Shown: positions 1 through 7,756 of the stretch, in pieces | Layout of the letters: each line of letters begins with the position of its first letter | Numbering within the stretch: position 1 is the first letter of the stretch | Assembly: GCA_963798195.1 (NCBI GenBank) | Contig: CAWCSF010000006.1 | Coordinates: forward strand, 124,001 to 188,000 | DNA length: 64,000 nucleotides | Direction of reading: 5' to 3' | From: CAVSRC01 sp963798195 | Lineage (GTDB): Bacteria; Pseudomonadota; Alphaproteobacteria; Rhizobiales; Kaistiaceae | Made by a program: the position numbers and the translations under genes | The notes under the pieces: generated by a model | Told to the model about the DNA's origin: nothing | The model's input: the letters and a program-made list of their open reading frames with translations, nothing else | Database searches by the model: none

Positions 1-2
1 TC

Positions 3-440
3 GGTGCCGCTGTCGGACCGCACGCCGATGGCCATATCGAACTCGGCTGGTTCGGCCTGACCGCCACCGAGGCCGGCAGAAAAATGATGCGCTGGCCCGA
101 CCACGTGCACCAGTTTCACAAGGAAGGTTTTGGACTTCCGTCGGGTGCGACCCTGCTCGCCGAGGGGGCGAGGGAGACTTTCCCCAACCAGGCGTTCTCC
201 TACGGAGAGACGAGCTTCGCGGTCCAGTTTCACGTCGAACTGACCACCGCGATGGTTGGCCGCTGGACCGGACGAATCGGCGAGCGCGCCAAGCTGCCCG
301 GCGGACAGAGCCAGGCCGAGCACCTGCAAGGTCGTGCGCTCCACGACTGGAAGACCTCGGCGTTCCTCGACGCCTTCCTCGACCTGTGGCTGAACCGCGA
401 CCGGCGCCAGCCTGCGGACATGCCGGAGGCGGCCGAATAG
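3..440 (+). CDS. Type 1 glutamine amidotransferase, C-terminal part (cut by window edge)
   Basis: The frame is open from base 3, so the start and the nucleophilic cysteine lie outside the window. The visible 145 residues match the C-terminal half of class I glutamine amidotransferases related to GMP synthase. A beta-rich segment (HIELGWFGL) is followed by a histidine-containing stretch (DHVHQFHKEGFGLP) and then the triad region AVQFHVELT, where H and E are the expected catalytic His/Glu (HPE in most relatives, HVE here). Such proteins release ammonia from glutamine for an unknown acceptor, or act as gamma-glutamyl hydrolases. The partner cannot be told from this fragment. The gene ends just before an 11-bp hairpin and converges on the TPR gene at 779-1343. 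Confidence 0.8.
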   Translation, partial: GAAVGPHADGHIELGWFGLTATEAGRKMMRWPDHVHQFHKEGFGLPSGATLLAEGARETFPNQAFSYGETSFAVQFHVELTTAMVGRWTGRIGERAKLPGGQSQAEHLQGRALHDWKTSAFLDAFLDLWLNRDRRQPADMPEAAE

Positions 441-443
441 ATC

Positions 444-475
444 TCGCAAAATGCAACTTTTCCCGCATTTTGCGA
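444..475 (+). terminator. Perfect 11-bp hairpin after the amidotransferase gene
   Basis: The arms tcgcaaaatgc (444-454) and gcattttgcga (465-475) are exact reverse complements around a 10-base loop. The hairpin begins three bases after the stop codon. It has no long U tract, so it may be a weak terminator or mRNA-end stabiliser rather than a textbook intrinsic terminator. Confidence 0.5.
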
Positions 476-778
476 TGCGCCGCCGGTAAACAGAACCTTA
501 ACAAAATCAATAAATTGCGATGGCTAGCGGACCGCTACACAACGGCTGGTGGCCGCCCGCTTGGCAAGGCGCTTGCCATACAGATGGCACGCTGATTTCT
601 GGTTTTGCGTCGTCAGCGAAAAAACTGGGCGGAGGAGCGCGGCAAGCCGACGACCCCCGGCGTCGTGCTCCTCCATCCCAGACATTTCCCAATCAGAGTT
701 GAGACGTGTCGGCGGCGTGGATCACGCGCGTTTCCGGAGCGGCGCAGCGCGCCGCCCCGGCAGACGATCAGACCTGGA
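476..778. other. Gene-free convergent interval with a nested inverted repeat
   Basis: This 303-base stretch lies between the 3' ends of the amidotransferase gene and the TPR gene. Open frames on both strands look like high-GC noise, with arginine/proline-rich, non-domain translations. The only structure I see is a nested inverted repeat: ggaggagc at 631-638 pairs with gctcctcc at 667-674, with cgacg/cgtcg inside it at 648-652 and 661-665. This could fold at the 3' end of the TPR transcript. No promoter or RNA gene is recognisable. Confidence 0.4.
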
Positions 779-1343
779 TCAATGCCATTTGCCGTCGCCG
801 GCAATTGCCTTGGCGAGGTCCTGGTACTGCTCGCAGCCCGTTCCGCACAGGCCTTTCAGCGTGTCGAGTTCCAGCTCGGCCAGATCGATACGCCCGGCAT
901 CGATGTAGCCCTCGCCGAGATACTCATGGGTGTTGACGTTGTGCGGGTCGATGGCCAGCGCCTGATGATAGATGGCGATGCCGGCATCGAGGTTGCCGAG
1001 CTTGCGGGTCGAGTACCCGATCATCGTCAGCACCATCGCATCCTTCTTGTTGCGGACGGCGTTGAGCGAATCGAGGGCGCTCTCGTAGCGGCCGGCCAGA
1101 GCGAGGTCATGGCCCTGCTGGTAGAGCTGCTGGTCGTTGAGCGCCGAGTTCTTTTCGCAGACCTTGGTGCTCTCGTTATAGGTCCAGCCCTTCTTGCACT
1201 CGACCGGCGCTGGCCCGCCGCCACCACCACCACCACCACCACCGCCGCCACCCAGCGGCGAATGACGGCAACGCGGCGCCGGAAAGCGCGATGGCAAATG
1301 CAAGGGCTCCGGCCGCGGCCAATCCTGTCGATTTCCTGATCAT
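779..1343 (-). CDS. Exported TPR protein, apparent +1 frameshift
   Basis: Two frames must be joined to make one protein. From ATG 1343, preceded by an AGGAGA ribosome site, comes a signal peptide (MIRKSTGLAAAGALAFAIAL, cleaved near SFAA). After the shift come a glycine run, a CKKG...C motif and three TPR-like helices (LYQQGHDLALAGRYESALDS, then LDAGIAIYHQALAIDPHNVN), ending GCEQYQDLAKAIAG. This Gly/Ser spacer plus CKKG layout is familiar from small exported TPR proteins of Hyphomicrobiales. The interval is 3n+1 bases long. Removing one C from the ccc at 1251-1253, beside a CCA triplet run, restores a single frame of about 187 residues. The function is unknown, probably envelope protein-protein contacts. 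It is divergent from the sigma factor gene. Confidence 0.7.
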
Positions 1344-1431
1344 GATGGCGTCTCCTGTTTCGTAACCTGGGGTAACTCGGATAAGGTCCGGCACGTAAAC
1401 ACCGGGGCATCTCTGTTATTCATTCGAGACC

Positions 1432-1980
1432 ATGACTGCCAAAGCTCACGATGCCGTGATGGACGGGCTGGCTGCGGTTTTGCCGCGGCTCTGGCGCTAC
1501 GGCCTTGTGCTGTCCGGCAACCGCGACACGGCCGAGGAACTGGTTCAGGCGACCTGTGTCAGGGCCATCGAACGCTCCGAGCAGTTTACACCCGGAACGC
1601 GGCTCGATCGCTGGCTGATTTCCATACTCCACTCGATCTGGCTGAACGAGATCCGCGCCCGCAAGGTGCGCCAGGGCCAGGGGCTTGTCGATGCCGATAC
1701 CGCCTTGATTTTCGACGGAATCCGGGAGATCGAGGCGAATATTTTGGCGGCTCAGGTGTTGAGGCGGGTACAGGATTTGCCTGAGGTGCAGCGTGAGACC
1801 GTCTACCTGGTCTACGTGGAGGGGATGACCTACCGGGAGGCCGCAGATGCCCTGGCCGTACCGATCGGGACCGTGATGTCCCGCTTGGCGGCGGCCCGGG
1901 CGAAGCTTGCCGATCTGGCCGCGGAAGCGGCGGGCGGCGACGAAGAAGGCAGTGGAAGACATGGCCGCAGCGGTCAATAG
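1432..1980 (+). CDS. ECF-family RNA polymerase sigma factor
   Basis: The 182 residues have the two-domain plan of extracytoplasmic-function sigma factors. Region 2 lies at about residues 12-75 (DTAEELVQATCVRAIER binds core polymerase and the -10 element; the flanking RLDRWLISILHSIWLNEIR is typical). Region 4 lies at about 115-165, with the -35-binding helix-turn-helix MTYREAADALAVPIGTVMSR. There is no region 3, as expected for this class. The next gene, overlapping by 20 bases, encodes a one-TM anti-sigma factor, so activity is presumably controlled by release from the membrane. The gene is divergent from the exported TPR gene, which could be a target. Regulon and signal are not visible. Confidence 0.93.
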   Translation: MTAKAHDAVMDGLAAVLPRLWRYGLVLSGNRDTAEELVQATCVRAIERSEQFTPGTRLDRWLISILHSIWLNEIRARKVRQGQGLVDADTALIFDGIREIEANILAAQVLRRVQDLPEVQRETVYLVYVEGMTYREAADALAVPIGTVMSRLAAARAKLADLAAEAAGGDEEGSGRHGRSGQ

Positions 1981-2761
1981 CAGTCACCCCGACGACGGCA
2001 TTCTCGTCGCCTATCTCGACGGCGAACTGGATGCCGAGGAACGGGCCGCGCTGGAGAAGCGCCTCTCCGGGGACGCGACCCTGCGCGGCCGCGTCGAACA
2101 CCTGCGCCTGAGCAATCTTCCGTTCGCCAAATCATTCGACCTCCTGCTCGCGGCCGCCCCGAAGGACCGGCTGGACGCGATTCTCGCCGAGTGCAGGCAC
2201 GCACACACCAAAGCCCCGCGCCGGGGCTGGCGGCCGGCCGCGATCGCGGCGGCTCTCGCGCTTTTCGTCGTGGGTGCTGCGGCGGGCTATCTGGTGCCCA
2301 TGCTGGCCGGCGTCACCGAGACGGTGCGCGTGGTCGAGGCGCCGGGCTGGCGCCAGGTCGTCGCCGAGTACATGACCTTCATGACGGCCGACACGCTGAC
2401 GATCATTCCGGAAAGCCCCGCGGTCCTGGCCGACGAGCTTTCCGCCGTCGGGCAGAAGATCTCGCTCGACCTGACGAGCGACAAGCTGGCCCTGCCACAC
2501 GTCTACCTGAAGCGGGCGCAGTTGTTCGAGTTCCGCGGCCGGCCTCTGGCACAACTGGCCTACCTGTCGCGCGACGACGGTCCCCTCGCCTTTTGCATCA
2601 TTGCCAACGGCCGGCCGGACGCGCCAATGGCCTTCGAGAAACGCGAGGGCTTCAACATCGTCTTCTGGACGAACAACGGCCTCGGCTACATGCTGATCGG
2701 CAAGACGCCGCGCGGCGAACTCGAGGCGTTCGCAGGAGACCTCGCCCAGAAGGTTTCCTGA
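1961..2761 (+). CDS. Membrane-bound anti-sigma factor
   Basis: I start at ATG 1961 because GGAAG precedes it and because the protein then begins with the usual anti-sigma N-terminus (ILVAYLDGELDAEERAALE, about residues 12-30). A longer start would run deep into the sigma gene. Residues 1-90 are a cytoplasmic helical sigma-binding domain. A single transmembrane helix spans about 93-115 (AAIAAALALFVVGAAAGYLV). Residues 116-266 form a periplasmic domain. Overlap with the sigma gene implies translational coupling and balanced amounts. I see no zinc-binding HxxxCxxC motif, so this is not a ZAS-type anti-sigma. The signal sensed by the periplasmic domain is unknown. Confidence 0.85.
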   Translation: MAAAVNSSHPDDGILVAYLDGELDAEERAALEKRLSGDATLRGRVEHLRLSNLPFAKSFDLLLAAAPKDRLDAILAECRHAHTKAPRRGWRPAAIAAALALFVVGAAAGYLVPMLAGVTETVRVVEAPGWRQVVAEYMTFMTADTLTIIPESPAVLADELSAVGQKISLDLTSDKLALPHVYLKRAQLFEFRGRPLAQLAYLSRDDGPLAFCIIANGRPDAPMAFEKREGFNIVFWTNNGLGYMLIGKTPRGELEAFAGDLAQKVS

Positions 2762-2768
2762 CGGGCGC

Positions 2769-4199
2769 CTACGTCGTCACGTAGGTCGACGGCCCACGTA
2801 CGTTCTCGTCGATATGCAGCTTCTGGTGCAGCGAAGGCATTGCCCGCTCGGCGCAATCGGTGCGCGGGCATGTGCGGCATGATACGCCGATGGGCGTGAT
2901 CACTTGCGGATCGGCGACGTTGAGCCCGTCGCCGTAAACGATCTCCGAAGCAAAGCGGATATCGCAGCCGAGCCCGACCGCACGCTGTCCGATGCGGTGC
3001 GGCAGGCCGCCCGCCGCTGCGAAACCAGCGCTGCGACCCGTGGTGCGCGCCACGCAGAAGAAGGTACCGCCATCGGGCATGCGCGACACCTGGACCCGCA
3101 ACATGCCTGGCGTCGAGAAGGCGTCGTAGACGTTCCAGCGCGGGCACGCCGCGCCGAAGCGAGCAATATGAATGCCCGAGGCGGAGAAGCGTTTGGAGAT
3201 GTTGCCGGCGATATCGACGCGGATGAAATGAAACGGCACGCCCTCGGCGCCCGGCCGGCGAAGCGTCGTCAGCCGGTGGCATATCTGCTCGAAGGAGACG
3301 CCGAAGCGGTTCTTGAGAATCTCGATGTCGTAACGCGTCGCCTTGGCGGCATCGCGGAAGAGCCGGTAGGGCATCAACACGGCGGCGGCAAAATAGTTGG
3401 CAAGCGCCGTGCGCATCAGCGCGCTGGCTTCCTCGCTGGCGAAGCCTCCCGCGGTCACGATGTGGTCGAGCACGTCGTGGTACCCGAGGTAGGCGATCTG
3501 GTGGGCGATCTGGAACAGCCGGCTCGGCGGATCGAGCATCTCGGAGATTTCGAGGCGGCGCGCCAGCCGGTCGAAGTGCCGGAAACGGCCGGGCATCGCG
3601 TCGGCGGCGCGCACCTCGACGCTCACCGCATGGCGATCACGGAGTAGATCGATCAAGCCCTGATGCACGGTGTGGATCGAGAGTTCGTTCTCCGACCACA
3701 GCTTCTCGGCTGCTTCCTCGATCTCCGGAAAATAGTTGAGCCGGCGCTGGATGAACTCGGTGACTTCCTCTGACGGAATCGCGACCGGCGCGACGCCCTC
3801 GGCCGTATCGTCACCGGCGCCGCCGGGCTCGTCGAGCGGGCGGTTGCGCCGCCACGCGTCGTAGATGCCAAGCACCGCGCGGCCGACGGCAGGCAGCGTC
3901 GCCACCAGTTCCTGCACGTCGCTGGCCTTGACCTCGGCGCCCTCGAACACGGGATCGGAGAAGGCCTCCATCAACTGGAGCGACAGGCTCTGGTCGGTAT
4001 CGGCGGCAAACTCCTGCATGTCGACGTGGAATTTCTCTACCAGCTTGAGGAGCACGCGCACCGTCACCGGCCGCTGGTTGCTCTCGAGCAGCGTCAGGTA
4101 GCTGGCACTCAGGCCCAGCTCGCGGGCCATCTGGGCCTGGGTAAGCCGACGCTCCTGCCTGAGCCGCCGGAGCCGTCCACCGATGCGCATAGCCTTCAT
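2769..4199 (-). CDS. ScfR/RamB-type XRE regulator of short-chain acyl metabolism
   Basis: This 476-residue regulator has an N-terminal XRE helix-turn-helix (residues 5-65, LTQAQMARELGLSASYLTLL), a central IrrE/ImmA-like domain (about 190-290) and a conserved C-terminal domain ending in a cysteine cluster, CRTCPRTDC. The start is set by AAGGAGG six bases before ATG 4199. Members of this family (RamB, MccR, ScfR) control isocitrate lyase, propionate and acetate genes. The position here, divergent from aceA, supports that role. The IrrE-like segment reads HQIAYLGYHDVLDH and lacks the HExxH zinc-protease motif, so it probably serves as a ligand-sensing fold and not a protease. Confidence 0.88.
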   Translation of the reverse strand: MKAMRIGGRLRRLRQERRLTQAQMARELGLSASYLTLLESNQRPVTVRVLLKLVEKFHVDMQEFAADTDQSLSLQLMEAFSDPVFEGAEVKASDVQELVATLPAVGRAVLGIYDAWRRNRPLDEPGGAGDDTAEGVAPVAIPSEEVTEFIQRRLNYFPEIEEAAEKLWSENELSIHTVHQGLIDLLRDRHAVSVEVRAADAMPGRFRHFDRLARRLEISEMLDPPSRLFQIAHQIAYLGYHDVLDHIVTAGGFASEEASALMRTALANYFAAAVLMPYRLFRDAAKATRYDIEILKNRFGVSFEQICHRLTTLRRPGAEGVPFHFIRVDIAGNISKRFSASGIHIARFGAACPRWNVYDAFSTPGMLRVQVSRMPDGGTFFCVARTTGRSAGFAAAGGLPHRIGQRAVGLGCDIRFASEIVYGDGLNVADPQVITPIGVSCRTCPRTDCAERAMPSLHQKLHIDENVRGPSTYVTT

Positions 4200-4342
4200 G
4201 AGCGCCTCCTTACAAAACTTGCAATGTTACAAAGCAATGTTGTGTTGTTGTTGACAAAACTCAGAATTTCATCGTGATTTCAGATATTTATTGACCGGAT
4301 GAGTTTGTCAACGGAAATTGCGCCACCAACGGGAGCAACGAC
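4200..4342. promoter_or_regulatory. Divergent regulator/aceA control region with repeated motifs
   Basis: This AT-rich 143-base gap separates the regulator start from the aceA start. It holds a direct repeat, gcaatgtt at 4221-4228 and 4234-4241, thirteen bases apart. It also holds an inverted pair, gttgacaaaactc (4250-4262) and gagtttgtcaac (4301-4312), which is matched except for one extra A. Such motifs are candidate operators for the ScfR-type regulator, whose relatives bind short TTTGCAAA-like sequences. The assignment is inference; the repeats are seen. Confidence 0.6.
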
Positions 4343-5626
4343 ATGACAAACCACACAAACCGATTTCTTGGCATCCGCCGCGACTACACCGAGGACGATG
4401 TGCGCAAGCTGCAGGGCTCGGTCGTGGTCGAGCACACGCTGGCCCGGCTGGGCGCCGAGCGGCTGTGGCGCCTGCTCAATGAGCGGCCCTTTGTGCGCAC
4501 GCTGGGGGCGCTGACCGGCAATCAGGCGCTCCAGCAGGTGAAGGCCGGGCTGGAGGCTATCTACCTCTCCGGCTGGCAGGTTGCCGCCGACGCCAACAAT
4601 GCCGGCGAGATGTATCCGGACCAGTCGCTCTACCCGGCTTCGTCGGTCCCCGAGGTCGTGCGCCGCATCAACAAGACGTTCATGCGCGCCGACCAGATCG
4701 CCAGGCTCGAGGGCGACACGTCGACCTACTGGTACGCGCCGATCGTCGCCGACGCCGAGGCCGGCTTCGGCGGTCCGCTCAATGCCTTCGAACTGATGAA
4801 GGCGATGATCGAGGCCGGCGCCGCGGGTGTCCACTTCGAAGACCAGCTCGCGTCGGAGAAGAAGTGCGGCCACCTCGGCGGCAAGGTTCTGGTGCCGACA
4901 CAGACCTTCATCCGTACGCTCAACGCGGCGCGGCTGGCGGCAGACGTCTGCAACGTGCCGACGCTGGTCATTGCGCGCACCGACGCGCATTCCGCGACGC
5001 TCATCACCAGCGACGTGGACGAACGCGATGCCGCGTGGATCTCCGGCGAGCGCACGGCCGAGGGCTTCTATCGCCTGAAGCAGGGCAGCAAGCATTCGGT
5101 CCCGCACGCCATCGCCCGCGGCATCGCTTACGCTGACTACGCCGATCTCGTCTGGTGGGAAACGTCCGAGCCCGACCTCGGCGAGGCGCGCGAGTTCGCC
5201 ACCGAGATGCACCGGCAGCATCCCAGCAAGCTGATGGCCTACAACTGCTCGCCCTCGTTCAACTGGCGCGCCAAGCTTGACGAGAAGACCATTGCGCGTT
5301 TCCAGGAAGAGCTGGCGGCGCTCGGCTATCGCTTCCAGTTCGTCACACTGGCCGGCTTCCACGCACTCAACCTCGGCATGTTCGAGTTGGCGCGCGGCTA
5401 CCGGACCCGCGGCATGGCGGCCTATTCCGAGCTTCAGCAGCGCGAATTCGACGCGCAGGACCAGGGCTTCACCGCCGTGCGCCACCAGCGCGAAGTCGGC
5501 ACCGGCTACTTCGACGCCGTCGCCATGGCGGTCTCCGGCGGCAAGTCGTCGACGGTGGCGATGGCCGGTTCGACCGAAGCGGATCAGTTCGCCAGGCCGG
5601 CAATGGCCGAAGCCGACGCGGCGTAG
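4343..5626 (+). CDS. aceA: Isocitrate lyase
   Basis: This enzyme cleaves isocitrate to glyoxylate and succinate, the first step of the glyoxylate shunt used for growth on acetate and fatty acids. The 427 residues carry the catalytic loop KKCGHLGGKVLVPT (active Cys in KKCGH), the metal-binding region (WYAPIVADAEAGFGG) and the C-terminal YNCSPSFNW motif. Length is normal for the short bacterial form. A GGGAGC site precedes ATG 4343. It is transcribed away from the ScfR-type regulator, which probably controls it. Malate synthase is not in the window. A DUF4170 gene follows after 24 bases and may be co-transcribed. Confidence 0.97.
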   Translation: MTNHTNRFLGIRRDYTEDDVRKLQGSVVVEHTLARLGAERLWRLLNERPFVRTLGALTGNQALQQVKAGLEAIYLSGWQVAADANNAGEMYPDQSLYPASSVPEVVRRINKTFMRADQIARLEGDTSTYWYAPIVADAEAGFGGPLNAFELMKAMIEAGAAGVHFEDQLASEKKCGHLGGKVLVPTQTFIRTLNAARLAADVCNVPTLVIARTDAHSATLITSDVDERDAAWISGERTAEGFYRLKQGSKHSVPHAIARGIAYADYADLVWWETSEPDLGEAREFATEMHRQHPSKLMAYNCSPSFNWRAKLDEKTIARFQEELAALGYRFQFVTLAGFHALNLGMFELARGYRTRGMAAYSELQQREFDAQDQGFTAVRHQREVGTGYFDAVAMAVSGGKSSTVAMAGSTEADQFARPAMAEADAA

Positions 5627-5650
5627 TCACAGCGAGCAAGGGAGGAAACC

Positions 5651-5848
5651 ATGATCGAGGAATACTGGGTCGTGGGCGGCAGCTATCGCGACGCGGAGTT
5701 CGCCGCCCTCAAGGATGGCACCGCCGAGGTACACGGACCGTTCGTCTCCTACGACGAGGCGTTCCGCTCGTGGACCGCCCGTACCGAGAAGACGCGCGCC
5801 GAGGCGACCACGCGCTATTCGGTCGTGGTAACCGCCGCCAGGCGGTAG
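5651..5848 (+). CDS. DUF4170 small protein
   Basis: The 65-residue product (starting MIEEYWVVGGSY, with EVHGPFVSYDEAFRSW in the middle) matches the DUF4170 family, small proteins widespread in Alphaproteobacteria and without a known function. There is no signal peptide or membrane helix. The mix of aromatic and charged residues suggests a small soluble alpha/beta fold. AGGGAGG ten bases upstream of ATG 5651 sets the start. It follows aceA at short spacing and is closed off by a strong hairpin at 5858-5889. Confidence 0.85.
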   Translation: MIEEYWVVGGSYRDAEFAALKDGTAEVHGPFVSYDEAFRSWTARTEKTRAEATTRYSVVVTAARR

Positions 5849-5857
5849 CCGCAGCCG

Positions 5858-5889
5858 GGCACGGCCCCGACGGGAGGCGGGGCCGTGCC
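5858..5889. terminator. Bidirectional hairpin between convergent genes
   Basis: The arms ggcacggcccc (5858-5868) and ggggccgtgcc (5879-5889) form a perfect 11-bp GC-rich stem with a 10-base loop. It sits exactly between the ends of the DUF4170 gene (+) and the GMC oxidoreductase gene (-). On the + side it is followed by a short T-rich stretch (tctatcgtttt). Confidence 0.75.
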
Positions 5890-5890
5890 T

Positions 5891-7495
5891 CTATCGTTTT
5901 GCATCGGCGAGGATCATCTCGGCCGCCTTCTCGGCGATCATGATGGTCGGCGAATTGGTGTTGCCGGAGGTTATCGACGGCATGACCGACGCATCCACCA
6001 CGCGCAAGCCATCCATGCCGTGCACCCGCAGCCGTTCGTCCACCACCGCCATGCGGTCGGCGGCGAGACCCATTTTGGCCGTGCCGACCGGATGGAAGAT
6101 CGTCGTGCCGAGCGCGCCGGCAGCGCGGACGAGATCTTCGTCCGACACAATGTCGGAACCCGGCTTGAACTCCTCCGGACGAAACGGCGCCAGAGGACTG
6201 GCGGCGGCGATGCGGCGCGTCAGCTTGAGCGCATCAACGGCGACGCGCCGGTCCTCGTCCGTCGCAAGATAGTTTGGCCGAATCGCAGGCTTGTCGGTCG
6301 CACCGCCGCTCCGCACATGGATGCTGCCGCGGCTGCTCGGACGCAGGTGGCAGACGCTGGCGGTGAAGGCGTCAAAGGTGTGCAGGCCATCGCCCCAGTT
6401 GTCCAGAGACAGGGGCTGGAAGTGAAATTCCAGGTTGGCGGTGGCATAGTCCGCTGACGACCGCGCGAAGGCACCGACCTGCGACGGCGCCATGGTGAGC
6501 GGCCCGCTCCGCATGAATGCGTATTGCGCGGCCATCCAGCCGCGCCGCCACAGCTTGGCATAGTCGCCGTTCAGCGTGCGCATGCCGGTGACCTTGTAGA
6601 CCGGCCGCAATTGCAGATGATCCTGCAGGTTCTCGCCGACGCCGGGCAGTTCGTGGCGAACATCGATGCCCGCCGCCTGAAGTACCGCACCGCCACCGAT
6701 GCCGGACAGTTCGAGCAGCGCCGGTGAGCCGACCGAGCCGGCGGCCAGGATCACCTCCCCGGCCAGCGCCTCGATGCGTTCGCCGCCGATGGAATAGACG
6801 ATACCGGTCGCACGCTTGCCGTCGAGGACGACGCGTTCGACATGCGCGCCCGACACCACCTTGAGGTTGGGTCGTGCCAGCGCCGGCTTGAGGAAGCCGC
6901 GCGCAGCGCTCCAGCGCCGTCCGCGCCGCTGGTTCACCTGGAAATACGATGAGCCGAAATTGTCGCCAGTGTTGAAATCGGCGATCTTCGGAATGCCGAC
7001 CGTTTCAGCCGCGTCGCGGATGGCGTCGAGAATATCCCAGCGCACGCGCGGCTGCTCCACCCGCCATTCGCCGCCGGTGCCATGGAATTCGCTCGCGCCG
7101 GCGAAGTGATCCTCGTGCTTGCGGAAATAGGGAAGCACGTCATCCCAGCCCCAGCCGGCGAGGCCGAGTTGCCGCCAGCCGTCGTAGTCCGCTGCCTGCC
7201 CCCGCATGTAGACCATGGCATTGATCGCCGACGAGCCGCCGAGAACCTTGCCACGCGGATAGGCCAGAGCTCGCCCACCGAGTCCCGCCTCGGCCTCGGT
7301 GGTGAACATCCAGTCGGCGCGCGGATTGCCGATCGCGAAAAGGTAGCCGACCGGAATGTGAAACCAGATCCAGTTGTCGCGCCCGCCAGCCTCGATCAGC
7401 AGCACCGTATTGCGCGGATTGGCGGACAGCCGGTTGGCGAGCACGCAGCCGGCCGACCCGGCGCCGGCGATGATGTAGTCAAAGGTTTCCGGCAT
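5891..7495 (-). CDS. GMC-family flavin oxidoreductase (choline/alcohol dehydrogenase type)
   Basis: The 534 residues carry the FAD-binding GAGSAGCVLANRLS near the N-terminus, GMC signature 1 (GKVLGGSSAINAMVYMRG), signature 2 (GSVGSPALLELSGIG), and the C-terminal catalytic His/Asn region HPVGTAKMG...SGNTNSPTIMIAEKAA. GMC enzymes of this size oxidise choline, alcohols or polyethylene glycol, passing electrons to oxygen or an acceptor. The substrate cannot be told here, and no betaine aldehyde dehydrogenase is adjacent. I start at ATG 7495 (GGGGGA just upstream). The frame continues in-phase upstream to 7636 and encodes a degraded SEC-C-like motif (see separate entry). An N-terminal extension is therefore possible but unlikely. 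Confidence 0.9.
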   Translation of the reverse strand: MPETFDYIIAGAGSAGCVLANRLSANPRNTVLLIEAGGRDNWIWFHIPVGYLFAIGNPRADWMFTTEAEAGLGGRALAYPRGKVLGGSSAINAMVYMRGQAADYDGWRQLGLAGWGWDDVLPYFRKHEDHFAGASEFHGTGGEWRVEQPRVRWDILDAIRDAAETVGIPKIADFNTGDNFGSSYFQVNQRRGRRWSAARGFLKPALARPNLKVVSGAHVERVVLDGKRATGIVYSIGGERIEALAGEVILAAGSVGSPALLELSGIGGGAVLQAAGIDVRHELPGVGENLQDHLQLRPVYKVTGMRTLNGDYAKLWRRGWMAAQYAFMRSGPLTMAPSQVGAFARSSADYATANLEFHFQPLSLDNWGDGLHTFDAFTASVCHLRPSSRGSIHVRSGGATDKPAIRPNYLATDEDRRVAVDALKLTRRIAAASPLAPFRPEEFKPGSDIVSDEDLVRAAGALGTTIFHPVGTAKMGLAADRMAVVDERLRVHGMDGLRVVDASVMPSITSGNTNSPTIMIAEKAAEMILADAKR

Positions 7496-7540
7496 GCGAT
7501 TCCCCCAACCAAAGCGCCGCAGCTGACGCGGTGGCGCCGT

Positions 7541-7585
7541 GGCGCCGTGGCGTTTGTATTTCTTGCCGGAGCCGCGGGGGCAAGG
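7541..7585 (-). other. SEC-C-like zinc motif remnant upstream of the GMC gene
   Basis: On the minus strand, in frame with the GMC gene and 46 bases before its start, the sequence reads PCPRGSGKKYKRHGA. This resembles the SEC-C motif (PCPCGSGKKYKxCHG) found at the end of SecA and in other proteins, but the second cysteine is Arg and the Cys before His is missing. The rest of the 7496-7756 gap shows no gene. It may be a fossil of a lost SEC-C protein or a non-zinc leader. Resemblance is seen; origin is inferred. Confidence 0.45.
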
Positions 7586-7756
7586 GGCCATTGCGCCCGA
7601 ACTCTGGCACTGCTGCTGTTCGCCCCTCCGCAACATGCCCCATAGGTGAAGGATTTGTAACGACGTCTGTCAGGTCCTTGACAGGTTCGCTTCGAGATAC
7701 TGCGACAAAGGCTGCGGTGCTGCGGCCACCGAATGACCGAAAGAATCGCAAACCCC

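Noticed and set aside
1222..1250. CCA triplet array as a CRISPR or VNTR
   Set aside because: The repeat is a short imperfect codon run in a glycine stretch; there are no spacers or flanking direct repeats.
2768..2785. Small palindrome cctacgt-cgtc-acgtagg between the anti-sigma and regulator ends
   Set aside because: Only seven base pairs and mostly within the regulator's last codons; could be chance, with no U tract on either strand.
4280..5485. 400-codon open frame antisense to aceA
   Set aside because: High-GC genes leave long stop-free frames on the other strand. The translation is Arg/Gly/His-rich with no domain, and aceA is certain.
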